Source: Desmonostoc muscorum FACHB-395 (GTDB lineage: Bacteria > Cyanobacteriota > Cyanobacteriia > Cyanobacteriales > Nostocaceae). From it: a stretch of 62,866 bases of DNA. The stretch lies in the NCBI RefSeq assembly GCF_014698035.1, contig NZ_JACJSF010000042.1, forward strand, positions 1 to 62,866. The letters are read 5' to 3'. Each line of letters starts with the position of its first letter. The first letter of the stretch is position 1. Below are positions 1 to 7,180 of the stretch, piece after piece. The notes beneath the pieces are model-generated. The model was not told where the DNA came from. It worked only from the letters and a program-made list of their open reading frames with translations, and did no database searches. The position numbers were made by a program, and so were the translations under genes.

Positions 1-12
1 ACTACACCAAAA

Positions 13-204
13 ATGGTTCAGACTGGAGTTTCTATTCCAGAACCGTTGTATGAAGCCGCAAAGCGAGTTCAAGCAATGGAGGGCTGGAATGAGTCAGAAA
101 TGCATCGCGTCTTTTGGGAAAAAGGATTTGCGCTTCACCTTCAAGGAACTCTTGCCCGTTACCAGTTGGGTTTGATTCCTGAAGCACAAAGTCCAGCCGA
201 ATAA
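13..204 (+). CDS. Small protein, possibly ribbon-helix-helix type
   Basis: A 63-residue protein that starts 12 bases from the window edge, so an upstream start cannot be excluded. After a short beta-like stretch (VQTGVSIPEPLYEAA) it has two predicted helices, an order that resembles CopG/Arc ribbon-helix-helix DNA-binding proteins; this is an impression from the pattern, not a recognised family. A strong intrinsic terminator follows 17 bases after the stop, which supports a real plus-strand transcript ending here. It is the only plus-strand gene before 9094 and is unrelated to the minus-strand operon beside it. Confidence 0.55.
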   Translation: MVQTGVSIPEPLYEAAKRVQAMEGWNESEMHRVFWEKGFALHLQGTLARYQLGLIPEAQSPAE

Positions 205-220
205 CTTGACGGTATTTAGC

Positions 221-250
221 CAAAAGGGGGATATTGCACCCCTTTTTTTT
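221..250 (+). terminator. Intrinsic terminator after the 13-204 gene
   Basis: AAAAGGGG (222-229) pairs with CCCCTTTT (239-246) around a 9-base loop, and the T run continues to 250. The distance from the stop codon is right for a rho-independent terminator of the preceding gene. Confidence 0.75.
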
Positions 251-429
251 GTGCCTTCGCTAAAAAGCAAGCAGACCATGAGACTCTGCTCGACCTCAAA
301 CACGGTAGCATCAAGGCTTTGGGATACGCGGATGATTTCGATGAGGCTCGAAACCCTAGTAATGCCGTGAAAATAACTGTCTCATGGTCTGCTCAATCCC
401 TTGCCCTGACTGATTCCGCGCCTCTATGA
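250..429 (+). pseudogene. Coding-like fragment inside a 15-bp inverted repeat
   Basis: The frame ending at the TGA at 427-429 is open from about 250 and reads like protein (for example LLDLKHGSIKALGYADDFDE), but it has no ATG and no ribosome-binding site. The core of the stretch is flanked by AGCAGACCATGAGAC (270-284) and its exact reverse complement (379-393). The fragment may be the remnant of a small gene or of a mobile unit. The family is not recognised. It lies between the terminator and the 3' end of the broken minus-strand gene. Confidence 0.3.
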
Positions 430-638
430 GAAAGAAAAATCATTTTTTTGAATTTTGCAGAAAACCCTGGTTTTTGGCTCTTTTACTTAAAGTGGGTTTT
501 TCTATTTGTTCTGTGGCTATTTTTGAAGCCTGACCCTGTTTAACCAACACTGAACGCAAGTACTGTCGGCAAGCTGCTTCTCCCCGGTGTATCAGAATCC
601 GCAGCGCCTGTACTTCCTGGATTGGAGAAACACAGATT

Positions 639-673
639 CCAGCGATGTCTGCGACGGGCTACGCCTACGCTGG
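639..673. repeat. Dispersed palindromic element (GCGATGYCTRCG...CTACGCC type)
   Basis: A 35-base imperfect palindrome whose ends CCAGCG and CGCTGG are complementary. It has the core GGGCTACGCCTACGC seen in short interspersed palindromes of Nostoc-type genomes; relatives occur at 50041-50073 and 51841-51870. Here it sits inside a gene and supplies two in-frame TAG codons. Confidence 0.6.
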
Positions 674-701
674 AATTAAATTCTGTTGCTTCTGCACATA
701 A

Positions 702-2090
702 CCCTGTTCTGTCACTCTAGGCAGAGGAAAAGTAGAAATCAGGGTGAGACAGGAAAATAAATATTGAACTGGTGAGGTTATAAATAATAGATTGAAGTTT
801 AGAAAAACCCAAGGACAATTGGGGAATAGGAAAAACTGTCAACCAGGGATATATTAGGTTAAATAAAGTAAAAGGTTGAATTATTAAACGGAGATTGTTA
901 AGAATGTTCTTCCAACCCTTCTCATCATCCCACCAAGGATGAGCAGCCAATTTTGATGGAGACTTTGGTGGAGAAGACTGCATTTGTTCAGAGTGTAGAC
1001 TCACCATTAAGTAGCTACTACAAACAATCTCCCACCAGCGTTCAATATCCGCATAATGAATCAGCCGATAATCTGCCCAACCTAATTCATTTTTACTTTG
1101 CTTCAAGCCATATTCAACCCAAGTTCTTAAACCATAAAAGTTTCCCACATCTCTTGGTGTAAGGTCTGCGTATTTACTCATCACATACCAAGTAGTGTTA
1201 CCGGGTAATTTCTCAATGTCAGTAGTAATCTGCCAATACCTTTTTTCTTGTCGTTTACCATGAATTATTTCCCTAATAAACCGATTCTCACTACTCAAGT
1301 TAGAGAATACTCTTTTAAACTTATGCCACTTTAAATATTGAGTATGTTGTCTAGGAAGTAGCTCTACAGAATGGTTTGAGCGAATCGCCACTAGATAATT
1401 TAACCCCAGCTCGTCTAATATAGATATGAAATTAGCACTACTCTCACCATATAAGCTATCTGCGAGTACTAGATTGAAGTTAAAACCCATTAACTCTAGC
1501 TTTTTTATGATTATTGCTGCTATTTGAGGCTTAGTAAGATATTTATCCCCTGGCTTTAATCTTTCGCGTGGCTTGTATACTTCAAACAGTAATGGAAAAG
1601 TCATCCCACAGAATACACCATACGCCGTGACTGCTACAATTCCATTTTCTACTTTACCCAAATTCCCTATGTACTGTCGTTTCACATAATCTGTCTTATT
1701 CCCTTTCTTTTTATCTCCTGTCTCATCAATAATTAGAATGATTGGTCTACCTTTTAGAACTTGTAAAATTAGCTCTAATCGCAACACTCTTAACTTTTCT
1801 ATATTCCAAGGGGATGTAGTTAAAAAATGATGCAACCCTTGATGGTTATCCAATCCTACAATTTTTGCTATTTCTGGTAGGGTTTTCCGTTTTAGCTCAG
1901 AAACACAGCCTACATGAAGATATTTAAAAGCCTCAAAACTCCTAACATCTGGAAACAGGCTTTTATACCACTGGCAATATTCGTCCACAAATTTGACTGT
2001 TGGTGCGGCTGGACGGGGCTGTACCATACTCTGTGTCTTGGTTCTAGCGTTTTTACGTTATTATACTACTGCCAGAGTGACAAAACAGGG
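702..2090 (-). mobile_element. IS701-family insertion sequence, complete
   Basis: The 1389-bp element has terminal inverted repeats: CCCTGTTCTGTCACTCTAGG at the left (from 702) and the reverse complement of its near-match ending at 2090 (CCCTGTTTTGTCACTCTGGC). It is flanked by a perfect 4-bp direct repeat, ATAA at 698-701 and 2091-2094. The single transposase gene fills it. Intact ends, an intact ORF and a perfect target duplication indicate a recent, possibly still active insertion. Confidence 0.92.
717..2027 (-). CDS. IS701-family DDE transposase
   Basis: This 436-residue transposase catalyses cut-and-paste movement of the element. The three acidic positions can be seen: D101 in LIIDETGDKKKG, D190 in LADSLYGE, and E305 in a motif of the IS701 type (RTWVEYGLKQSKNELGWADY, with E314 as the alternative). 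Length and order match full-size IS701 transposases of the DDE_5 superfamily. The stop lies about 15 bases from the left end and the start about 60 bases inside the right end, so it uses almost all of the element. A fragment homologous to its N-terminus lies at 60637-60675. Confidence 0.93.
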   Translation of the reverse strand: MVQPRPAAPTVKFVDEYCQWYKSLFPDVRSFEAFKYLHVGCVSELKRKTLPEIAKIVGLDNHQGLHHFLTTSPWNIEKLRVLRLELILQVLKGRPIILIIDETGDKKKGNKTDYVKRQYIGNLGKVENGIVAVTAYGVFCGMTFPLLFEVYKPRERLKPGDKYLTKPQIAAIIIKKLELMGFNFNLVLADSLYGESSANFISILDELGLNYLVAIRSNHSVELLPRQHTQYLKWHKFKRVFSNLSSENRFIREIIHGKRQEKRYWQITTDIEKLPGNTTWYVMSKYADLTPRDVGNFYGLRTWVEYGLKQSKNELGWADYRLIHYADIERWWEIVCSSYLMVSLHSEQMQSSPPKSPSKLAAHPWWDDEKGWKNILNNLRLIIQPFTLFNLIYPWLTVFPIPQLSLGFSKLQSIIYNLTSSIFIFLSHPDFYFSSA

Positions 2091-2215
2091 ATAATCTTGA
2101 TGCTGCTCCTCTAATTCCTGAATTTTGGAGTTTAACTCCTGTATCTGCCGTAATGCTTGCGTCAGGGACGATTCTTTATTTTGAGAGCGATTGTCTAAGG
2201 TTAATGTCATTTTAT

Positions 2216-2596
2216 TTACTCCTCTAAAGATTTTTTAAATGTTTGCCAATCGGGGCATTTATCACCTTGCCAGCCTCTGGGGTGAACAGCGCAATTGAGA
2301 AGCACGCCGTTGTAGATAACCCCGTGGAAATGCTTGCAACCTCGGCAGGGAGTGGGAACAGGTCTAGGTTTCAGCGATTCTTCAAATTGCACTGCCTCAA
2401 TCCGACTAGCCAAAAACATGGTCAATCCAGTTCCCATCATGCTGAAACACAAAGCCAGCCTCGCTCCACTTGCAGGTATTGTGATGTTGAAGTAATTGGT
2501 TTTCTTTTGTCCGAAAACCACCAGAGAGCCACTTAAAGTAGTGGAAAAGGCGAAAACTGCAATGGCACAATTAAGGATCAACTGTTTTGTGTTCAT
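2216..2596 (-). CDS. Membrane protein with a C-terminal cysteine motif
   Basis: 126 residues. An N-terminal hydrophobic segment (about residues 8-30) and a second one (about 45-65) suggest two membrane spans. The C-terminal part carries CRGCKHFHG, then CAVHPRGW and CPDW, a spacing that could bind a metal. The same C..C plus VHP-G arrangement is found in the 62378-62596 protein. The ATG overlaps the stop of the 51-residue gene upstream by four bases (ATGA), so the two are translationally coupled. It belongs to the minus-strand operon read from the 8924-8952 promoter. The function is unknown; the cysteine part resembles small cyanobacterial DUF6464-like proteins. Confidence 0.6.
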   Translation of the reverse strand: MNTKQLILNCAIAVFAFSTTLSGSLVVFGQKKTNYFNITIPASGARLALCFSMMGTGLTMFLASRIEAVQFEESLKPRPVPTPCRGCKHFHGVIYNGVLLNCAVHPRGWQGDKCPDWQTFKKSLEE

Positions 2597-2748
2597 CTCT
2601 GTTTTTTCGGTGGTTCGTGCTTTGATAACAAAGAAGAGAAGTCGTAAATCGTTACTGTTGGTTTTGGTTCTGGTTCAGGTTTTGGTTTCGACTCTATCAC
2701 AAGTTCAGGACTACCTAAGCCAAGTGCATTTTTAATTTCCTGTTCCAT
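2593..2748 (-). CDS. Small proline/lysine-rich protein, unknown
   Basis: 51 residues (starts MEQEIKNALGLGSPEL) with a Lys-Pro-Glu stretch in the middle. The ATG at 2748 is preferred over the upstream one at 2790 because AAGGAGA lies 8-9 bases before it and because 2790 would run far into the previous gene. It overlaps the 2732-2971 gene by 17 bases and the next gene by 4, as expected for tightly packed operon genes. No family is recognised. Confidence 0.5.
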   Translation of the reverse strand: MEQEIKNALGLGSPELVIESKPKPEPEPKPTVTIYDFSSLLSKHEPPKKQR

Positions 2749-2971
2749 GACTTGATTCTCCTTGTCGATTAAATTGCTCCACGTGATCAATTGCCTCTAC
2801 TACTTCTCCTAAAACATTGAAAGCATCGTTTAATACCACATCATTTGATGTAGAAAAATGCTCTAACGATTGAAGCCTGCGATAATCCTTACTGCTTCCA
2901 ACCATTTGCAACGTATATTGACAACCCTGCAATATAGTCCGAATCTCTGCTGTGGTTAATCTGATTTCCAT
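2732..2971 (-). CDS. Small helical protein, unknown
   Basis: 79 residues, mostly predicted helix (MEIRLTTAEIRTILQGCQYT...), soluble, with no recognised motif. GGGAGAG lies about 9 bases before the ATG, in the 15-base gap after the 2987-3331 gene. It is part of the minus-strand operon. Confidence 0.55.
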   Translation of the reverse strand: MEIRLTTAEIRTILQGCQYTLQMVGSSKDYRRLQSLEHFSTSNDVVLNDAFNVLGEVVEAIDHVEQFNRQGESSHGTGN

Positions 2972-2986
2972 TGTCCGTTTCTCTCC

Positions 2987-3331
2987 CTAAAATTTATCCC
3001 GGTGAATACTAAAACTTGCTCCGACTAAAGAACTGCCCAAGAAGGCAGAAAAACTGACCAACATAGCTCCAAGACTTCTGTTTTTTTGGTACTCCCAACC
3101 AGAGATGATTATGTTGGGATTAGTATTAGTCTCAATAATCTCCAGGCCCCAACACCCTATTGCCCCTACTCCTGAAAACCCAGTTAAGAGCAGAGAGACA
3201 ATTGCAGTTGTTTCTATCGTGCGGTCTATGAATACTTTGGGGTTAAATCTTTTTCGAGTCCGACGAAGAACTAATTTATTACGAGTGTTTGAAGGCAAAG
3301 ATGATTGATGAGTTACTTTATGGGTTTTCAT
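2987..3331 (-). CDS. Small membrane protein, paralog of the broken gene at 47265-49106
   Basis: 114 residues: a basic N-terminal tail (about 1-32, many Lys/Arg), then two hydrophobic segments (about 38-62 and 88-108) joined by a short loop. The block WGLEIIETNTNP...MLVSFSAFLGSS aligns with WGLEILEAKTIP...MLVTFSSFLGSA of the IS4-disrupted gene in the second operon, so the two are paralogs. Its ATG overlaps the stop of the preceding gene fragment (ATGA). That fragment belongs to a small gene now split by the TnpB element. The function is unknown; a membrane anchor with a cytoplasmic basic tail is the simplest reading. Confidence 0.6.
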   Translation of the reverse strand: MKTHKVTHQSSLPSNTRNKLVLRRTRKRFNPKVFIDRTIETTAIVSLLLTGFSGVGAIGCWGLEIIETNTNPNIIISGWEYQKNRSLGAMLVSFSAFLGSSLVGASFSIHRDKF

Positions 3332-3437
3332 TTCACTTCGTCCAACTCCACAAAAAATCCTGCACCTGTATTTGTCACTTTTACCAGATTGCGATTAACT
3401 AACGTTTGAATTACCCCCAGACTAAAATTTATACTGC

Positions 3438-3471
3438 TTGACGCTCTGTGGTCTAAAGACACACAGATTCT
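3438..3471 (-). ncRNA. Putative omega-RNA 3' end at the element's right end
   Basis: In this family the guide RNA overlaps the 3' end of tnpB and continues past the right end of the element, so the flanking DNA becomes the guide. The bulged hairpin at 3445-3467 just after the tnpB stop and the TCAA end at 3438 fit that 3' boundary. The 5' boundary of the RNA cannot be set by eye; it should lie inside the tnpB coding region. The guide would then be the start of the split target gene, reading GCAGTATAAATTTTAG on the minus strand. Confidence 0.4.
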
Positions 3472-4989
3472 CTAAGAGCTTTTGCCGTATCTCTTAGATA
3501 TCCGATTGTCAGCCACTGTATACTGGGTTAAATCAAATAAACTTAACTGAATATTCAATGACTCATAGGCATGGTTCCTGGACTCCCCACCCATCGGCAG
3601 CGATATCTTCACAGGCATAACTTTCCGAGAGTCCCCCGGTAGAGTCTTTTTAATGTTTTTGGGGAAGACTAATCCCACACGTTTTGCAATTGTTCGAGAA
3701 GCTTTTGTGTCAGCATGTTGTGTGTATCCGCAATTAGTACAGAGAAATTTTTCTCCACTGCGATTACTCTTGTCAGTATGTCTACATTGTGGACATTCCT
3801 GACTGCTATGCTTGGGATTAACTAGGATAACTGGTTTACCAGATTTAGCAGCTAACCAAGCAATTTTGGCGAATAAATTACCCCAAGCACAATCAAGGAT
3901 AGCCTTGTTTAAACCACTCTTGCGACTAGCACCATTTCTCTTATACCCGCCTTTTCCATCATGCTTAGGCTTGGCACGTTTGACCATCGCCTTTATGTTT
4001 AGGTCTTCACGCCCAATAGCATCAGCAGTTTTGACAATTTTACTAGCTGCTTGCCAATTGTAGCCGTCTCGATGTTGTGCTAATTTATGTTGTGTTCTGG
4101 CAATTCTAGCGTATGCCTTGTTTTTGTTTTGAGAACCCTGACGTTTGCGGCTTATGGCACGTTGACGCATAGTTAAACGTCTAGATGTTTTGATGTTAGT
4201 TGTCACTCTAATATTTTCGACAAAACTACCATCTGACAAAGCTACAAGCTTATTCACACCAACATCAATCCCGACTACTGATTTGATTTGAGATATTGGC
4301 TTTTCTTTTGGTACTTCTTGGGGTATTTGAACTAACATCGATAAGAACCAGTAACCACCTGTTCTTTTAACAGTACAAGTTCTTACGGTTTGAATACTGG
4401 TTAAATCTCGACTATTGTGCATTTTGACATTGCCAATCCCTGGAAGATAGACAATGGCATAATTATCTTTAATTGTCTTAAGCTTAACCTGTCCTGGTGA
4501 GTAATTGAAACTATTCAAAGTTCGTAAATAACGTGGAAATCCTTTACCATGCCGCCAAAAATTTGTAAACGCAGTGTCTAATTTTAGGATGTTCCCCTGC
4601 AAAACAACAGCACTAATTTCACTAAAATGTTTGAGTTTACGTCTTAACCTCGTTGTTACTTTTATCTGGATATTAGAAGCACTATCCCACTTGATAATAG
4701 ATGACGATGTTTTCAGGGCAATATTTAGATCAGTTGGAATAACACCATGTTTCAACACAGGGCAAGTTAGGGGACAATACCCACCATATTCGACTCTGGT
4801 TTTCAGATCGCAGTAACTACCCCAAGCATAATTAACTGGTTGATCAGCATTCTGATTATTAGTATTGTATCCAATCTCTCGTTCTCTAAGTGCATAGTTT
4901 CTATGCTTCTTGAGAGTGATTAACCACTGTGACATTTTTGCTTGTTGAAGCTGACAGGGTTTTAACTTAAAGTTCCATCGGACTAGCAC
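3472..4989 (-). CDS. tnpB: TnpB RNA-guided nuclease (IS200/IS605 OrfB)
   Basis: 505 residues. The RuvC-like nuclease looks complete: D242 in GIDVGVN, E328 in IGREDLNIKAM, D427 in HADTKASRTI, with a four-cysteine zinc ribbon between the last two (C399, C402, C417, C420). The N-terminal part (KLKPCQLQQAKMSQWLITL) is typical of TnpB. TnpB uses an RNA from the element's right end to cut DNA next to a target-adjacent motif, which keeps the element at its site. The start is GTG at 4989, with AAGGAG about 9 bases upstream. It lies on the same strand as the host operon and may be transcribed from it. Confidence 0.92.
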   Translation of the reverse strand: MLVRWNFKLKPCQLQQAKMSQWLITLKKHRNYALREREIGYNTNNQNADQPVNYAWGSYCDLKTRVEYGGYCPLTCPVLKHGVIPTDLNIALKTSSSIIKWDSASNIQIKVTTRLRRKLKHFSEISAVVLQGNILKLDTAFTNFWRHGKGFPRYLRTLNSFNYSPGQVKLKTIKDNYAIVYLPGIGNVKMHNSRDLTSIQTVRTCTVKRTGGYWFLSMLVQIPQEVPKEKPISQIKSVVGIDVGVNKLVALSDGSFVENIRVTTNIKTSRRLTMRQRAISRKRQGSQNKNKAYARIARTQHKLAQHRDGYNWQAASKIVKTADAIGREDLNIKAMVKRAKPKHDGKGGYKRNGASRKSGLNKAILDCAWGNLFAKIAWLAAKSGKPVILVNPKHSSQECPQCRHTDKSNRSGEKFLCTNCGYTQHADTKASRTIAKRVGLVFPKNIKKTLPGDSRKVMPVKISLPMGGESRNHAYESLNIQLSLFDLTQYTVADNRISKRYGKSS

Positions 4990-5066
4990 CTTTGTTAACT
5001 CCTTTTTAACGTAGAAATGTAGAAATTGACTTTTTCATGTTCTTGAAACTATAGCTGTGACAAAGC

Positions 5067-5402
5067 CTATGTTTGTTTTAGCTGCTTGTACTTGTCCCAA
5101 TTCCTGGGATTATGACTTGATGAGATTGACTCTTCAAAGTCCCAGTTCTGAGAATTGGTATCGAAAAACTCAATGGCTGCATCAAAACCACATTCCAAAA
5201 ATCTGGTGTATGATTCTTCCGAGCAAAGAATCGATTCGACAATTGCAGTCAAGAGTTTGAGATTGGTTTCACTAGCAGCACCTTCTTTGTAAAGCCATTC
5301 AATTGTTTCTATTAGCTGTTGTTTAGCAGAAGCCGCAGTAGATGGTGGTAATGCGGCAATGGGAATAAAACCTGTTAGTTGTTTCATGTTTGATTTGCTC
5401 AA
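5067..5402 (-). CDS. Helical protein of unknown function
   Basis: 111 residues if it starts at the TTG at 5402, whose first bases overlap the TGA of the preceding gene; 106 if it starts at the ATG at 5387. Neither start has a good ribosome-binding site, so coupling to the upstream gene is likely. It is predicted mostly helical and acidic at the C-terminus, with no motif recognised. It sits directly upstream of the gene split by the TnpB element. Confidence 0.55.
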   Translation of the reverse strand: MSKSNMKQLTGFIPIAALPPSTAASAKQQLIETIEWLYKEGAASETNLKLLTAIVESILCSEESYTRFLECGFDAAIEFFDTNSQNWDFEESISSSHNPRNWDKYKQLKQT

Positions 5403-5668
5403 AAATTATCTATTTCTGCAACACCTTCATCAGTCGCTACTTTGCGTTGAGATTTGGCTTTGGTAATCTGGAATTCGTTCGCTTTAATCACAGGCATTGC
5501 AGCCTCTTTCACTGCTGCTTTCGCTTGATGATAAAGGAATTGAACTACACCATCGGCATCTTCTTCATCTTCCACTTGTGCCCAAAGTGAGCAGCCCAAT
5601 TCGAGAGATTCATAATTGCCCAAGTTAAATTTTCTCGAATAACTAACTGAGACAGTACCGATTTTCAT
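5399..5668 (-). CDS. Small acidic protein of unknown function
   Basis: 89 residues. The N-terminus (MKIGTVSVSYSRKFNLGNYESLELG) has a beta-strand pattern, followed by a helix that contains QFLYHQAKAAVKEAA. This layout resembles small phage- or plasmid-borne proteins, but no family is assigned. It is translationally coupled to the next gene. Confidence 0.55.
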   Translation of the reverse strand: MKIGTVSVSYSRKFNLGNYESLELGCSLWAQVEDEEDADGVVQFLYHQAKAAVKEAAMPVIKANEFQITKAKSQRKVATDEGVAEIDNF

Positions 5669-5685
5669 TTACTTGTTTGAACCAC

Positions 5686-5732
5686 TAATTTATATAGTGG
5701 CGACTCACGTTTGAATCGCCTTTTTCGTGTCT
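5686..5732. other. Two hairpins between minus-strand genes
   Basis: CCACT...AGTGG (about 5682-5700) and GGCGACTC...GAATCGCC with five T (about 5700-5728) lie in the gap between the 5735-6493 gene and the 5399-5668 gene. The T run follows the stem on the plus strand, so as a terminator it would act on antisense transcripts; on the minus strand it is a plain hairpin between operon genes. Confidence 0.45.
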
Positions 5733-5734
5733 AA

Positions 5735-6493
5735 TTACCGCTTGTTACCTTGCGGTATTGCTGCCTGATTCTGTCCTTGCAGAGATAGCCGTGCCTCAGT
5801 TTCCGAAACCGGGGGTAATGCTGGTGCTGTAACAGCATTACTAGCCCAGCGTTCATACGTCTCATTCGTTACCCAGTGGATTGTTGCCCCAGATTCCGCA
5901 CCACTACGAATCATCTCTGCTGCCTCTAGCGCATCCTTCTCAAAATCAGATTGAGGATTGCGATAGCTCCACTGAATAAACCAGTACGTTCCTAATGTCC
6001 CTTCCACTTTCTGAAACTCGGCGCAGAAAATGTAATTTTTCAGTACCGAAGCGATCGCCTGATAACAGAATTCTTTGGGATCTCCCGGCATCCCTTCTTC
6101 GCACCACTGCTGGAAAGCGCGATGGGCAAAGTGGTTGTAGAGTCCGGCGAAATTGTCTTTGCTGCGGCGGTGGATCAGGAAAGAAAGCAGCATGGAGGCT
6201 GGCCCCTTGAATTGTTCTTTGAGTCCGCCAGCCACCGGAATCACCCACAGTTCAGTGAATGGCTCGTTGGTGAAGTTTTCGTTGATGGTCAATGCACGGT
6301 CAGGACGAGAAATAGCGATCGCAAAATCAGCCTTGCTACCTTTGAGATATCCTCCTGCTTGTGCTTCTAGAATCGTCAGTTTTGGAGGACAATCGAGAAG
6401 AAATTGCCCGTACTCTTTAGCGCAATTCGCTTGTAGTTTAGGTTGGCTGGGTGGAATGAGAAAGACGCTGTTGTTGATTTTGATGGTTTCCAT
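5735..6493 (-). CDS. Conserved-looking protein of unknown function
   Basis: 252 residues, soluble. A beta-rich N-terminal half (about 1-95, including AQAGGYLKGSKADFAIAISR and LWVIPVAGG) is followed by a helical domain (about 100-170, HFAHRAFQQWCEEGMPGD...FCYQAIASVLKNYIFC) and a disordered Gln/Pro-rich tail (from about 225). No catalytic motif is recognised. It has the make-up of plasmid- or phage-linked proteins of cyanobacteria, but that is an impression. It lies in the middle of the operon read from 8924-8952. No strong ribosome-binding site precedes the ATG. Confidence 0.6.
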   Translation of the reverse strand: METIKINNSVFLIPPSQPKLQANCAKEYGQFLLDCPPKLTILEAQAGGYLKGSKADFAIAISRPDRALTINENFTNEPFTELWVIPVAGGLKEQFKGPASMLLSFLIHRRSKDNFAGLYNHFAHRAFQQWCEEGMPGDPKEFCYQAIASVLKNYIFCAEFQKVEGTLGTYWFIQWSYRNPQSDFEKDALEAAEMIRSGAESGATIHWVTNETYERWASNAVTAPALPPVSETEARLSLQGQNQAAIPQGNKR

Positions 6494-6543
6494 AATTGCG
6501 TTGTTGTTGTTAAAAATTGCGTTGATACTGGATACTGTTCGAC

Positions 6544-6870
6544 TTAGCTATTTATGACAATTCCAGGAATTGTTTTTAATTCGTATTTCAGCACTTCGAT
6601 TTGATATAGTCGCTTTTTAATCTCTGCTTCTAGAAGTGTTTTCAATTCCTGGGGTTTGAGCAATTTAATCTCGTTCTCTAAGTGATTCCCTTCTTCAATG
6701 GAATTCATATCAGGCATGACTAAATAACGCCAGCTTTCATCGTATTCATAAGCTAAAAGACTATCGCTTGGGTAGTACTTCATGCCGATGATAATTCCCT
6801 GTTCTGTACGTTGTCCTAAAGTAAAACGAGGGTATTTCCAACCATGTGGAATGGTGATTGTTGGTTGCAT
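6544..6870 (-). CDS. Small protein with SH3-like N-terminus and helical tail
   Basis: 108 residues. The N-terminal part (FTLGQRTEQGIIIGMKYY...WRYLVMPD) looks like a short SH3-like beta barrel, as also seen in the DUF1392-type protein at 58086-58538. The C-terminal part (about 60-100) is a basic/acidic helix that could form a coiled coil. AGGAGG lies 8 bases before the ATG, inside the 3' end of the preceding gene, and the start shares bases with that gene's stop (TAATG), so translation is coupled. Confidence 0.6.
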   Translation of the reverse strand: MQPTITIPHGWKYPRFTLGQRTEQGIIIGMKYYPSDSLLAYEYDESWRYLVMPDMNSIEEGNHLENEIKLLKPQELKTLLEAEIKKRLYQIEVLKYELKTIPGIVINS

Positions 6871-7112
6871 TATTCTGCCTCCTGATTAAACTTGACCTCA
6901 ACGATTTCTTCCAGACAACCCATTGCCTCAGCCAAGTAGTGCAGAACATCACCCAAATGTGTTGCTGCCTCTGGATCAATCTTCTTTTCAGCAATCAACA
7001 AAAGCCAAGCTTCATTTTGTGCAATAGCCTGAATCTTCAGGTAGCACGAGTTGAATTCCTGTAGGATTTCTATGGGTGACATTGGTATATTCGATGAATT
7101 GTGTTGTTGCAT
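6870..7112 (-). CDS. Small helical protein, unknown
   Basis: 80 residues from the ATG at 7112 (MQQHNSSNIPMSPIEIL). The frame is open further upstream, but that would run into the 7181-7609 gene. It is almost entirely helical (KIQAIAQNEAWLLLIAEKK and VLHYLAEAMGCLEEIVE). It is coupled to the next gene by a TAATG junction. No family is recognised. Confidence 0.55.
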   Translation of the reverse strand: MQQHNSSNIPMSPIEILQEFNSCYLKIQAIAQNEAWLLLIAEKKIDPEAATHLGDVLHYLAEAMGCLEEIVEVKFNQEAE

Positions 7113-7180
7113 TCGGATAAACTGATAATTTAGTTTTGCTCCTTGCCACACAGGTGGGTCTATCCTGCCCACCCGTTTCC

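Larger units (their letters stand above)
440..2210 (-). pseudogene. Small coiled-coil gene broken by a palindromic element and by an IS
   Basis: Removing the IS (702-2090) and one copy of its ATAA target duplication gives one reading frame from ATG at 2210 to TGA at 440. It starts MTLTLDNRSQNKESS, passes through a heptad-like coiled coil (QIQELNSKIQELEEQ) and crosses the IS site in frame. It then meets two TAG codons that lie inside a palindromic repeat (639-673), after which the same frame stays open (ADIAGICVSPIQEVQALR and onward). The gene therefore suffered two independent insertions. It was the last gene of the minus-strand operon, directly after the 2216-2596 gene. The function is unknown. 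Confidence 0.6.
3438..5010 (-). mobile_element. Solo TnpB element (IS200/IS605 type, no tnpA)
   Basis: A minus-strand unit of about 1.57 kb. The right end has a bulged hairpin (3445-3467: TCTGTG plus GTC, loop TAAA, GAC, CACAGA on the plus strand) followed by minus-strand TCAA at 3441-3438, the type of right-end cleavage site known from IS608. The left end is placed at 5010 because removal then restores a reading frame in the target gene; upstream of it the minus strand reads TTTCTAC, which would be the target-adjacent motif. No tnpA lies nearby, so movement would need a transposase in trans. The boundaries are inferred. Confidence 0.55.
3328..5038 (-). pseudogene. Small gene split by the TnpB element
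   Basis: The 3' part (3328-3437) reads SINFSLGVIQTLVNRNL...FFVELDEVK and overlaps the next gene by ATGA, so it was translated in this frame. The 5' part (5038-5011) reads MKKSISTFL. If the element is removed between 5011 and 3437 the two join in frame through a CGC codon, giving a 45-residue protein. The segment around FSLGVIQTLVNRNLVK resembles the recognition-helix part of the 74-residue winged-helix-like protein at 46853-47077. The join rests on predicted element ends; the 3' fragment itself is well supported. Confidence 0.5.

Noticed and set aside
5946..6557. Overlapping ORFs of 70-134 codons inside the 5735-6493 gene
   Set aside because: Shadows; Arg/Pro/Cys-rich composition unlike the neighbours, and no start signals.
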